A stretch of 64,000 nt of DNA from VFKU01 sp038916785. GTDB taxonomy: Bacteria > Hydrogenedentota > Hydrogenedentia > Hydrogenedentales > GCA-2746185. Every line of letters starts with the position of its first letter. The stretch's first letter is position 1. Shown one piece after another: positions 41,185-49,159 of the stretch. Made by a program: the position numbers and the translations under genes. The DNA lies in NCBI GenBank assembly GCA_038916785.1, contig JBCLBO010000008.1:5407-69406 (forward strand). The letters run 5' to 3'. The notes under the pieces are model-generated. The model ran no database searches, was not told where the DNA came from, and saw nothing but the letters and a program-made list of their open reading frames with translations.

Positions 41185-42669
41185 GTGGAAGCGCCCGTAG
41201 AGCCGGCCGATCGCGATCGCCGCCGCGCCCCGCGGGACCGCCGGCGGCGCCTGCGCGACCGTCGGCACTTCTGGACGCGCCTGGTTCCTTCTGGCGGCCT
41301 GGGGCGCGCGATGCGCTGGTTCACCGGCCCGTGGTCCAGCGCAAACGGCGTGACCTGGCTGCGCTTGCTGATTCTTTTTCTGATCGTGCGCTGGGGCGTG
41401 ATGACCGTGTACAGCATCCCGACGCCGTCTATGGAACCGGCGCTGCACGGCGACGAGTCACTTCTAAAACGCGACCGCGTCGCGGTGAACAAACTGGCCT
41501 TCGGCCCGCGATATCCATTCACCTCGCGCCGCATCTTTCCGACCGGCTCGCCCAAGCGCTGGGACATCGTGGTTTTCAACTCCACCGAGCCGTGGGACCG
41601 CGGCGAGTTGCTGATCAAGCGCGTCGTCGGATTGCCCAACGAGACCGTGCGGATTCACCTGGGCAGCATCCTCATCAACGGCAAGCGAGTCGAGCCGGCG
41701 GCGATCATCGCCGCCGGTCTGAACTACACCGAAGGCCTCGAAGCGACCGACGACGCCGTGAACCGGCTCGCGCTGAATTGGGCGAAGTCCGGGCTGATCC
41801 CGGTCGATATTCTGAACGACACGTCGCCGGCGCGCACGCAACTGCAGAAGGACCTCGAGAAGCTCGGCGCGGAGATCAAAGGCGTCGCGGTGACCGCGCT
41901 GGGGCCTCGGCAGGCGGAGAAATACGCGACGATGATCGCGCCCGAGGGTCTAGGGCTGGTCAAGAAATGGTGGGAGGGCCAAATCCAGCGCCAGGGCGTC
42001 GCGCGGTATGGCGTGTCCGATTCGATTCAGACCACGTTGGTGCCGCAGGGCAATTATTTCGTGCTGGGCGACAACGGCCCGGAGAGCGTGGACAGCCGAA
42101 TTTACGGTTGGGTGCCGCGGGAAAACCTGGTGGGCCGCGCGTTCGCGATCGTCACGCCTGTGGGCCGCGCCCGCGATCTCTCCGGGTTCCTCGATTCGCC
42201 CCGCGGCCGCCTGGTGTTCTACGCCACGCTTGCGCTCGTCGCGCTGTGGGAAACGCTGCCGGGGTTTGTCGCCTTCTCGTGGAAGGTCCGCGGTGCGATA
42301 CCGTCGCTCGGCTTGGCGCGGGGCGATCATGTGTTCGTGGATCGGCTGCTCTACGGGCCGCGCATTCCGTTCACGCACCGCCGGCTGCTGTGGTGGCGCG
42401 CGCCGAGGCCGGGCGAGAGCGTCTGTTTTCTCATGTCGCGATCGAGGGGATCCTTCGATCTTTATTTTGGCGAGGTACTCGCCGTTGAGCGCGGGGGGAA
42501 ATGGCGCGTGACGGTGCGCGGGCCCGGCGGCGACGCGGGGCGGACGATTGCGCTGGAGCCGCGCGACATCGTCGGCCGCGCGCGGGCGGTCTGGCGGCCG
42601 CTGCGGCGGGCGGGGCGCGTGCGCCCGGCCGCGCGGGTCGAAAGTCCCCACGGCGATCGCCTAGACTAG
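41185..42669 (+). CDS. Tandem-domain signal peptidase I (active first domain, degenerate second)
   Basis: A 494-residue protein. An Arg-rich N-terminus (~1-45) and a membrane segment (~58-76) lead to a first S26 domain with Ser82 in TPSMEPALHGDE, Lys145 in LLIKRVVGLPNE and YFVLGDNGPESVDSR at 291-305. Between these, ~105 residues (~175-280) form an insert. A second membrane segment (~342-362) is followed by a second S26-like domain (~365-470): IPSLGLARGDHVFVDRLLYG and RIPFTHRR. It has no Lys base and no GDN motif; a Ser remains but in the wrong context. It starts one base after lepA. A pseudo-domain may bind substrate or a partner. Confidence 0.85.
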   Translation: MEAPVEPADRDRRRAPRDRRRRLRDRRHFWTRLVPSGGLGRAMRWFTGPWSSANGVTWLRLLILFLIVRWGVMTVYSIPTPSMEPALHGDESLLKRDRVAVNKLAFGPRYPFTSRRIFPTGSPKRWDIVVFNSTEPWDRGELLIKRVVGLPNETVRIHLGSILINGKRVEPAAIIAAGLNYTEGLEATDDAVNRLALNWAKSGLIPVDILNDTSPARTQLQKDLEKLGAEIKGVAVTALGPRQAEKYATMIAPEGLGLVKKWWEGQIQRQGVARYGVSDSIQTTLVPQGNYFVLGDNGPESVDSRIYGWVPRENLVGRAFAIVTPVGRARDLSGFLDSPRGRLVFYATLALVALWETLPGFVAFSWKVRGAIPSLGLARGDHVFVDRLLYGPRIPFTHRRLLWWRAPRPGESVCFLMSRSRGSFDLYFGEVLAVERGGKWRVTVRGPGGDAGRTIALEPRDIVGRARAVWRPLRRAGRVRPAARVESPHGDRLD

Positions 42670-42676
42670 CGCGCTT

Positions 42677-43948
42677 ATGGCGATCCGGACCGAAGAGCGA
42701 AGCACCGCGGAAGTCCCGTCGCGCACGTGGCTGCGCACGGGGTGGGAATGGACGAAGAGCATCGCGATTGCGATCGGCATCGCGATGATGATTCGCTGGC
42801 CCGTGGCGGAGCCGTTCAAGATTCCGTCCGGATCGATGATCCCCACGCTCCAGATCAACGACCGCATCTTCGTGAACAAACACGCTTACGGCGTCCGCTG
42901 GCCGTTTAACGGGTTCCGGATTCCCTTCACGCGCACGACGATCTGGTATACGGACCAGTGGTTGTGGAAAGGCCCGCTGCCCAAGCGTTGGGACGTCGTC
43001 GTATTCAAGTCCGTCGAGCACGCGGTCGAGCACGACACATTGGTCAAGCGCGTCGTCGGGTTGCCGGGCGAGCGCATCCACATCGCCAAGAAAAAGATTT
43101 ACGTCAACGGCGAGCCGCTCGAACTGCCGCCCGAAATGTCGACGGTGGAGTATTCGGAGCCGCACGGCGATTCCAACGGATTCGCGCTGTTGACCGACGA
43201 CACGCACGCCCTGGTGCCGGAGGGCTGCGTACTTCTTCTGGGGGACAACAGCCTTCAGAGCCGCGATGGGCGCTGGTTCGGGTTCATGCCGCACAAGAAT
43301 TTGTTGGGGCGCGTGTCGGCGATCTGGTGGCCCTACGCCCGCTGGCACGACTTCACGGGCTTCGCGGTGTCGTGGTGGTGGCGCGGTGGCTGGACGTGCT
43401 TTGCGATTTATCTCCTCATCCGCCTGTTCTTCGGGCGCGCGGTCAAAGTCTACTCCGCGGGCCTGCAGGGCGCCGTCGGTCCCGGCGAGCATCTCTTCAT
43501 CCGATTTACGCTCGGCGTGCCGGTCCCTTTCACCTCCCTTCGGCTGGGACGCGGACGCGAACCGCAGCGGGGCGACGTCGTGCTCTATCGCCCTCCGAAG
43601 GATTCGAATGCGCCGGAGTTGCTGCTCGGAATTGTTGCTGGATTGCCGGAGGAAAAAGTGTATCTGCAAGACGGCCGAGTCCAGATCGACGGCAAACCGG
43701 TCGAGGGCGCGGGGATGCTCAGCGAGCCGCGCTTCAAGCCGAACGGCCATGGCGGAAAATTTGGCCTGAGCAAGAACAAGGAATTCTCCGCGGTGCCTGC
43801 GCAGCACTACTACCTGCTGTCGAACGGTCCGGGAGACGCACCGGACAGCCGCGCGCTCGGTTGGATTGCGCGCGACCGCGTCGTCGGCACGGCCACGCGC
43901 GTGTGGTGGCCGCTCACCGCCGCACGCCGGCTGGGGCCGAAGGAATAG
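42677..43948 (+). CDS. Second tandem-domain signal peptidase I
   Basis: A 423-residue paralogue of the upstream gene, seven bases away. One membrane segment (~26-42) precedes the first S26 domain with Ser53 in IPSGSMIPTL, Lys124 in TLVKRVVGLPGE and LLLGDNSLQSRDGRW at 187-200. A second membrane segment (~236-252) leads into a second domain (~256-412) that aligns over its length: VKVYSAGLQGAVGPGEHLFI, ELLLGIVAGLPEEKVYLQDG and YLLSNGPGDAPDSRALGW. In it the catalytic Ser position reads Gly262 and the Lys position Gly318, so it cannot be active. The pattern repeats that of the neighbour, which argues for selection and not mere decay. Confidence 0.88.
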   Translation: MAIRTEERSTAEVPSRTWLRTGWEWTKSIAIAIGIAMMIRWPVAEPFKIPSGSMIPTLQINDRIFVNKHAYGVRWPFNGFRIPFTRTTIWYTDQWLWKGPLPKRWDVVVFKSVEHAVEHDTLVKRVVGLPGERIHIAKKKIYVNGEPLELPPEMSTVEYSEPHGDSNGFALLTDDTHALVPEGCVLLLGDNSLQSRDGRWFGFMPHKNLLGRVSAIWWPYARWHDFTGFAVSWWWRGGWTCFAIYLLIRLFFGRAVKVYSAGLQGAVGPGEHLFIRFTLGVPVPFTSLRLGRGREPQRGDVVLYRPPKDSNAPELLLGIVAGLPEEKVYLQDGRVQIDGKPVEGAGMLSEPRFKPNGHGGKFGLSKNKEFSAVPAQHYYLLSNGPGDAPDSRALGWIARDRVVGTATRVWWPLTAARRLGPKE

Positions 43949-43981
43949 GGAATCCGGGGTGGCGTCTGGAGGCGCTTCCGC

Positions 43982-44440
43982 ATGCGCGTGTACATCGTCC
44001 GGCACGGCCAAGCCGCCGCCGCCGCTTCAGACTCCGCACGGCCGCTCTCGCCCGAGGGCCGCGCGGAGGTCACCAAACTCGGCGACTATCTGGCGCGCGA
44101 GGGCATCCGGGTCTCAGCCGTATGGCACAGTTCAAAAGTGCGGGCGCGCGAGACGGCTCAACTACTCGCGGACACGGGACGGCTTGGCGGCCCGCTCGAG
44201 GCGCGCGCGGGACTCCGGCCGGACGACGATGTGTCCGACGTCGCCGTGGCGCTGGAGGCGAGCGACGCGGACGTATGCATTGTCGGGCACATGCCGCACA
44301 TTTCGATCCTAGTCTACACGCTGGCCGCCGGGTCCGGCGGGGCCGCAGTCCGCTTCGACACGGCTACCATGGCCTGCCTCGAACGAATCGCCCCGCGCGC
44401 CTGGCGCGTCCTCTGGCACGTGAGTCCAGCAACGCTGTAG
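43982..44440 (+). CDS. sixA: Phosphohistidine phosphatase SixA-like
   Basis: A 152-residue histidine phosphatase of the compact SixA type. YIVRHGQAAAAASDSARPL carries the catalytic RHG, SSKVRARETAQLLAD the second Arg, and CIVGHMPHISILVYTL the second His. SixA removes phosphate from His in phosphotransfer proteins and PTS components. It follows the signal peptidases by 33 bp and is followed by a palindrome and the flagellin gene. Confidence 0.92.
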   Translation: MRVYIVRHGQAAAAASDSARPLSPEGRAEVTKLGDYLAREGIRVSAVWHSSKVRARETAQLLADTGRLGGPLEARAGLRPDDDVSDVAVALEASDADVCIVGHMPHISILVYTLAAGSGGAAVRFDTATMACLERIAPRAWRVLWHVSPATL

Positions 44441-44460
44441 GGCGGGTTTCAACCCGCCGA
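44438..44460. repeat. Palindrome after sixA (GGGCGGGTTTCAACCCGCC)
   Basis: A near-perfect palindrome overlaps the sixA stop. It resembles the one over the flhB stop in its GGGCGGGT...ACCCGCC arms. It may form a hairpin in the sixA 3' end. No T-run follows. Confidence 0.6.
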
Positions 44461-44538
44461 ACCGCTCCGATTTTGCCGGAAGTATGGTATAAATGACCTG
44501 TGCTCCGCCGATTCTGGCAGGGCTTTGGAGCATCAGGA

Positions 44539-45348
44539 ATGGGCCTCAGCGTGAACGGTCCGGGCGTGAGCGGCACCGGCCTGCGGCAAGTTGGCCGCGC
44601 GGCCAAGGGCCTCAATGCGATCAACGAAAAGCTCGCGGCGTTCCAGCGCATCAATCGCGCAGCGGACGACGCGGCGGGCCTCGCCACTTCCGAGACCCTC
44701 CGTTCCCGGTTCCGCCAGCTCAACGCGGAAATTGGCGCGGTCCAGTCCGGCGTCAACCTCACGCAGACCGCCGAGGGCGGGCTCTCGGCGCAGAGCGACG
44801 CGGTCGGCCGGTTGCGCGAGCTCGCGTTGCAGGGGTCAAACGGCACGCTGAGCGCGGAGCAGCGCCAGGCCCTAGACGCCGAAGCGCAACAGCTCGTGCA
44901 GGAAATCGACACGACCGCGCAGAACACGGAATTCAACGGCGTCCGCCCGCTCGACGGGTCGGCGGCCGCGGTCACGCTGGATGCCAGCGGTTCGCTCGAC
45001 GTTCAACTAGAGGAATCCACGTCCAGCTCGCTCGGGCTGAACGGCCTCGACCTATCGACCCAGGCGGGCGCGGCGGCGGCGCTGAACCAGCTCGATACTG
45101 CGGCGAGCGCGATCAATCAGAACCGCGCCTCGATCGGCGCGCAGCAGAACCGCTTCGACGCGGCGATCGATGAGCGCGAACTGACCTCGCAGAATCTGCA
45201 GGAAGCCGATTCCCGACTGCGCGATCTCGACGTCGCCCAGGCCTTCATCGAACGCACGCGCAACGAGGCGCTGCTCAAGGGCAGCACGGCCGTGCTCGCC
45301 CAGGCCAACGTCAACCGCCAGCTCGCCGCAAAGCTCCTCGGCGCGTAG
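44539..45348 (+). CDS. Small flagellin
   Basis: About 269 residues from the ATG at 44539, with GGAG eight bases upstream; the longer frame at 44500 adds a non-flagellin start. The N-terminal D0/D1 region reads INRAADDAAGLATSETLRSR and VQSGVNLTQTAEGGLSAQSD, with RLRELALQGSNGTLS, and the C-terminal D1/D0 ends ALLKGSTAVLAQANVNRQLA. The variable D2/D3 part is almost absent. It would form the filament by export through FliQR-FlhAB and is far from the flagellar cluster. The first ~20 residues (SVNGPGVSGTGLRQVGRAAK) are divergent. It sits amid secretion genes. A 27-bp tandem repeat covers its stop. Confidence 0.88.
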   Translation: MGLSVNGPGVSGTGLRQVGRAAKGLNAINEKLAAFQRINRAADDAAGLATSETLRSRFRQLNAEIGAVQSGVNLTQTAEGGLSAQSDAVGRLRELALQGSNGTLSAEQRQALDAEAQQLVQEIDTTAQNTEFNGVRPLDGSAAAVTLDASGSLDVQLEESTSSSLGLNGLDLSTQAGAAAALNQLDTAASAINQNRASIGAQQNRFDAAIDERELTSQNLQEADSRLRDLDVAQAFIERTRNEALLKGSTAVLAQANVNRQLAAKLLGA

Positions 45349-45420
45349 CGGCGGTTCGATCAATTAGGCGCGTAGCGGCGGTTCGATCAATTAGGCGCGT
45401 AGCGGCGATCCGATCAATCG
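45340..45420 (+). repeat. 27-bp unit in three tandem copies over the flagellin stop
   Basis: GGCGCGTAGCGGCGGTTCGA plus TCAATTA occurs at 45340-45366 and 45367-45393, with a diverged third copy at 45394-45420. The flagellin stop TAG is in the first copy, and each copy brings another in-frame TAG (27 is a multiple of three). The stop of the first tiny membrane ORF (minus strand, 45414) lies in the third copy. Confidence 0.85.
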
Positions 45421-45533
45421 ATCGGTTTTCGCCCATAGAAAATAGCCACCAACAGCCAGAACAGCAGTAGACCGCCGCCGAATTTTATCCTCGGATGAAT
45501 GCCGCCCCAGAATTCGATGAATGCATCGCGCAT
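45414..45533 (-). CDS. 39-residue membrane protein, downstream member of a tiny gene pair
   Basis: ATG at 45533 follows directly on the TAG of the 37-codon ORF. The product starts MRDAFIEFWGGIHPRIKFGG, has one hydrophobic helix (GLLLFWLLVAIFYG) and ends in a basic tail (RKPID). It is too short for ordinary ORF callers. Amphipathic start, one transmembrane helix and a short basic tail fit a small regulatory or accessory membrane subunit. No family is recognised. Confidence 0.5.
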   Translation of the reverse strand: MRDAFIEFWGGIHPRIKFGGGLLLFWLLVAIFYGRKPID

Positions 45534-45647
45534 CTACTCCTCGTCGCGAAATAGGAAGAACCATGCGAAGGCCCACGGCACCAGGCCCGCAACGACCCAC
45601 CCGGCGAAGAATTGCCAAGAGCCGATAGCGGGCATGTTGGCTTCCAT
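45534..45647 (-). CDS. 37-residue membrane protein, upstream member of a tiny gene pair
   Basis: ATG at 45647, preceded by GGGGGAAACGCG (a plausible ribosome site). The product starts MEANMPAIGSWQFFAGWVVA, has a hydrophobic helix (GLVPWAFAWFFLF) and ends RDEE. TAG-ATG abutment with the next ORF implies translational coupling, and both proteins are single-pass with opposite end charges. A TACAAT word ~40 bp upstream could be a -10 box. Both resemble small subunits of respiratory or transport complexes in general build, but no name is assigned. Confidence 0.5.
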   Translation of the reverse strand: MEANMPAIGSWQFFAGWVVAGLVPWAFAWFFLFRDEE

Positions 45648-45868
45648 CGCGTTTCCCCCAGAAATCAAGCCGAGCTACCCTAATTGTACCCCGAACTACG
45701 CGCGGCTGCGGAGCGAATTTCAACGGCGAACGCGAACAACAGTAGCGAATGACAGAAGGGTGGCCTGCGGCCTCGCCGTCGACGAAATGGCGCAGTCCCG
45801 CGGCCCCTACTAATTTCGCGAAGGCGTCGCGTCGTTCCTCGAAAAGAGGAAGTCGAATTTTCCCGGCG

Positions 45869-47221
45869 TTAAAGTAACGCGCCTCGGCGGCGAAGAAGAA
45901 TTGCCACGCCCGCCAGTGCCAGCACGCACGCCGCAAGCGCTGCCAATCCCAGCGGCAGGCCCGGATCTCTTTCGTCAAATCCGATGTCCGGCAGCGCGTC
46001 GCGGAACTCGCCGTCGATGTCGGTCATGGGCGCGCCGCTCGCGATGCCAGCATTTCGTGCCGGTGACGTTGCTTGAACGTGATAGTCGCCCGCACCGGCA
46101 TTTTCGAAGAGTGGGTCGCCACCGATGTTGTCTGTCGCCTGGGCAACGCCCGCATTCAATGCGCTGGCCGACGCATAACTCGTCGCTGATTCGTCGAAGT
46201 ACACGCCATCCGGGTTCGAGAAAAAAAGGTTGTTCCGGACAGCAGGATCCGCCGCCGCATCGTTCTCGTAGATCGCGCGCTGGTTATTGTTCACGAAGAT
46301 GCTGTTGATCAGGCTGCCGCTGGAACTGTGGAAAAACACGCCGCCGCCGCGCGTGCCCGCCGTGTTGTCGACGAAGGTGCAGTTTGCGATCGCGATGTTG
46401 ACCTGGGACTCGAAATTGATCCCCGCCCCGTGGTCGCTCGCCGTATTGTTGACGAAAAGAGAATTCGTAATCGTGCTGCCGGTGCCCTCGCGGATGGCGA
46501 CGGCGCCGCCACGGTTGGCGTCGTTCGTGTCGAAGACGCAACGATCAATGGTGATCGCCACTTGATACGTCAGGATCGCGCCGCCCTGCCCGCCCCCGTC
46601 GTTGTTGGCGAACCGAGTGTCCGACACGGTTGCCGTGCCGTTAAACAACATGAGCGCGCCTGCTTCGCTGGCGATGTTGCCGTAGAAGTCGCTGAATGAA
46701 ATATCCGCGTGGGCGTTCTCGATGTAGACGCCGCCGCCGAAATTCATCGCGGTATTGTTGAAAAACGTGCAATCGTTGATCGAGGCGTTACTGTTCACGA
46801 TGCGAATCGCGCCGCCCGGCGTCGTGGCGCCGGTCCCACGCGTGAATTGCACGCCGTCGATCACCACCCCCGTCGCATTGCTGAGAAGGAAGATGTGGTC
46901 CGTGAAGTTCGCGTCGAGAATGGTCGCGTAGGTGTCCGGGTCGCGGCTTCCAAATACCGGGTTCCCCGTTGCGGGAAATCCGCCGTAGATCGTCAGGTTG
47001 GCGGGAACAGAGATCGTCGAACCGATCGCATACGTGCCTTCGGCGATCCACAGATCTTCGCTCTGCGTGTTTGCCGCGGTGACCCCCGAAGCCACGCTTG
47101 TGAACGCCGTCGCCCATGACACGCCGGTCGAGTTGTCTCCGGCCGGAGACACATACACCTGCGCACTCGCGGCGGCGGTCAAGCACAGCAGGCAGAGGGT
47201 CAATCCGAGTGAGCGAAGCAT
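45869..47221 (-). CDS. Exported parallel beta-helix protein with C-terminal anchor
   Basis: A 450-residue exported protein. The signal peptide is MLRSLGLTLCLLCLTAAASA before QVYVSPAG. Repeating GGAIRIVNSNASINDCTFFN, GGGVYIENAHADISFSDFYG and GGAVAIREGTGSTITNSLFV units form a right-handed beta-helix (choice-of-anchor Q / PbH1 type). INSIFVNNNQRAIYENDA and DPLFENAGAGDYHVQATSPA with RNAGIASGAPMTDIDGEFRD match the family's end. It closes with GLPLGLAALAACVLALAGVA then ILLRRRGALL, a hydrophobic segment plus Arg cluster like protein-sorting tails. It is probably surface-attached. Confidence 0.8.
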   Translation of the reverse strand: MLRSLGLTLCLLCLTAAASAQVYVSPAGDNSTGVSWATAFTSVASGVTAANTQSEDLWIAEGTYAIGSTISVPANLTIYGGFPATGNPVFGSRDPDTYATILDANFTDHIFLLSNATGVVIDGVQFTRGTGATTPGGAIRIVNSNASINDCTFFNNTAMNFGGGVYIENAHADISFSDFYGNIASEAGALMLFNGTATVSDTRFANNDGGGQGGAILTYQVAITIDRCVFDTNDANRGGAVAIREGTGSTITNSLFVNNTASDHGAGINFESQVNIAIANCTFVDNTAGTRGGGVFFHSSSGSLINSIFVNNNQRAIYENDAAADPAVRNNLFFSNPDGVYFDESATSYASASALNAGVAQATDNIGGDPLFENAGAGDYHVQATSPARNAGIASGAPMTDIDGEFRDALPDIGFDERDPGLPLGLAALAACVLALAGVAILLRRRGALL

Positions 47222-47441
47222 GGCGATGCGTCTCCTCTTTGAGGGTGTGGAGCCTAACGAATCACAAGTAGGTCATGTTAACAGAACGAAGAAATATTGT
47301 AAAGCCGTATTTTTCGCGCGCGGCGGGGCCATTCGTCCGTGGAGCGTGCGAGGGTATGCTGTGCAGAGGCCTCCGGCGGATGATAGGATGGCGGCCTAAA
47401 TCTCGGCCCAATCGCGCGCACCCGCGCTATTGAGGTACTCC

Positions 47442-47804
47442 ATGGCCACAACGACCATCCACGAAAGCATTTCCAAGACCGACCTCTTCGAGCTCGACGA
47501 CGAGTGGACGGAGGAGCAGAAGGCGATCATCGAGACTTGCCGGCGCTTCGTCGAGGACGAGGTGATGCCGGACATCAACAAATATCACCAGATCGAGGCC
47601 TTACAGCCGGGGATCTACGAGAAGATTTGGCGCGCTGGGGATTCTGGAGATGCTCGCGGCGGGAGAGCTTGACCCGATTACCTACGGCCTCGTCTGCCGC
47701 GAGATGGAGCGCGCTGCGCAGCGTGCTCAGCGTGCAGGGCTCGCTGGTGATCGGGTGCATCCGCGACTACGCGTCCTACGCGCAGAAAAAGACATGGCTC
47801 GAGC
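47442..47804 (+). pseudogene. Broken N-terminal part of an acyl-CoA dehydrogenase
   Basis: ATG at 47442 with GAGG upstream opens DLFELDDEWTEEQKAIIETC and RRFVEDEVMPDINKYHQIEA, the N-terminal helical domain of glutaryl-CoA-type dehydrogenases. A shift near 47632 moves to the frame LGILEMLAAGELDPITYGLV then CREMER; a second shift near 47708 gives ALRSVLSVQGSLVIGCIRDY and ASYAQKKTWLE. The family text is continuous across the three frames, but only ~120 of ~390 residues remain. It breaks off at ~47804, exactly where an antisense zinc-ribbon fragment ends. It is clearly non-functional. Confidence 0.75.
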
Positions 47805-47953
47805 GCCGGCGGGACAGCGGCTTCGATCACGAATCCGCTTTCTGCGCGGCGGACGAGGTAGGCTTCGGTGCAGACAGTGCATGAGCAAAGGCGCGGCGTA
47901 TCAGCGCGATCCTTCGATTCCGGCACGACTGCGTTGCAATGCGGACACACCAT
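47804..47953 (-). pseudogene. Zinc-ribbon domain fragment, paralogue of the HDOD protein N-terminus
   Basis: From the ATG at 47953 the text reads MVCPHCNAVVPESKDRADTP, RLCSCTVCTEAYLVRRAESG and FVIEAAVPPAL. It aligns with the start of the 48043-49077 protein (CPKC...PEESERAEGTRIYSCASCHEAFLV...IPPKSL). After ~50 residues it runs into sequence that is antisense to the acyl-CoA dehydrogenase remnant, so the open frame to 47678 is a chance fusion. It seems to be a truncated duplicate. Confidence 0.6.
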
Positions 47954-48042
47954 GGCCAAGTATCCCCCGTACAAATACTTAGCAGCAAGATTCGCAATCC
48001 CGCCACCGGCTATCAGCAACCCACGTGTCTATTGACGAATCG

Positions 48043-49077
48043 TCAAAGTACTGCCAACTCGGCGTAGGGGGCAATCTGGGCCTTGGCCTCCTCGATCATC
48101 TGGTCCAAATCGTCCGTTTTGAATTCGGAGTGGAGCGCTTCCGCCAGTTTCCGGATATCGGGCTGCGCCTTGCCGGTGATCCCGAATCCGGCCAGTTCCG
48201 CCGCGGCGCTTGCCAGAGCGATTAAGGCCGTTTGTTTTCGGTAGGCGGGCGGCGCGCTCGATGGCGAAGCCAGATAATACGTCGTAAACCGGATTTCCTG
48301 CGCGAGGCCCCAATGCTGGAGGACTCGCAGGCCGGCGTAGGGCGCGAATTCATCCAGCACGTTCATGAGCAGATCCCAATGCTTGTCGAGCTGACCGACA
48401 CGGCCCCGGGAGCGAACGGTAATGGCATCGAGCAACACGACCTTGCCGACGTCGTGGACGAGGCCCATCAGAAAAATCGATCGCGAGGGCAGATTGCCCG
48501 CACCGGCGGCCAGGGACTCGGCGAGACGCGCAGTGCCGACGGCGTGCTTCCACAGTTCCTGCATGAGCTCGCGGAAGATCGGGCTCGTCGCGCGATAAAT
48601 GTTGGCCTGGGCAACGCAATGCGCTACGTTGGCCACCCCCCGCATCCCCAGCCGCGCACAGGCGAGCCTCATGTCCGCGGTCGCTTCGCGCCCGGCGAAC
48701 GCCACACTGTTGGTGAGCCGGAGGATTCGCAGGCTCAGCGAGGTGTCCTCGTTGATTATCTGGGCGAGGTCCGCGCTCGTGGCCAAGGGATCGTTCGCGG
48801 CGTTAATGACCTGTTGCGGCGCGGCCGGGATGGTCGGCAATTGCTCGATCGATTTGTCCAGACAGGCGAACACGCCTTCCATCACCGAGCCGGGAGCGAT
48901 GCGCGACGCTAGCGATTTTGGCGGGATAGCGCGCACAACGGCAATACCGTCCCCGCTTCCAGTTACGAGAAAGGCCTCGTGACAGGAAGCGCAGGAGTAA
49001 ATCCGCGTCCCCTCCGCTCTCTCGGATTCTTCCGGTGCAGGAGCCGCGCATTTGGGGCACTCGGCGATCGAAGTCAT
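48043..49077 (-). CDS. Zinc-ribbon plus HDOD domain signalling protein
   Basis: About 344 residues from the ATG at 49077, preceded by GGAAGAGG; the 47 upstream codons to 49218 are non-conserved. A zinc ribbon (ECPKCAAPAPEE...YSCASCHEAFLV) occupies ~7-45. The HDOD domain spans ~75-290: LPTIPAAPQQVINAANDPLA, IINEDTSLSLRILRLTNSVA, FLMGLVHDVGKVVLLDAI. HDOD is an inactive HD relative found in signalling and stress regulators. A second HDOD protein is encoded at 58757. The neighbouring zinc-ribbon fragments on both sides are local paralogues. Confidence 0.85.
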   Translation of the reverse strand: MTSIAECPKCAAPAPEESERAEGTRIYSCASCHEAFLVTGSGDGIAVVRAIPPKSLASRIAPGSVMEGVFACLDKSIEQLPTIPAAPQQVINAANDPLATSADLAQIINEDTSLSLRILRLTNSVAFAGREATADMRLACARLGMRGVANVAHCVAQANIYRATSPIFRELMQELWKHAVGTARLAESLAAGAGNLPSRSIFLMGLVHDVGKVVLLDAITVRSRGRVGQLDKHWDLLMNVLDEFAPYAGLRVLQHWGLAQEIRFTTYYLASPSSAPPAYRKQTALIALASAAAELAGFGITGKAQPDIRKLAEALHSEFKTDDLDQMIEEAKAQIAPYAELAVL

Positions 49078-49159
49078 GCGCCTCTTCCAATGGATGCCGA
49101 TGCCTCGTGGCGGGCGGAGCGATGCGAAAACCAGCGCGGGAGCGAAGCAGCCTCCGCGT

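Noticed and set aside
45391..45978. 195-codon minus-strand frame
   Set aside because: Overlaps the beta-helix gene end and the tiny membrane ORFs in another frame; basic and tryptophan-rich text with no fold.
47678..48019. 113-codon protein in one piece
   Set aside because: Only the middle ~50 codons resemble a zinc ribbon; the rest is antisense to the acyl-CoA dehydrogenase remnant.
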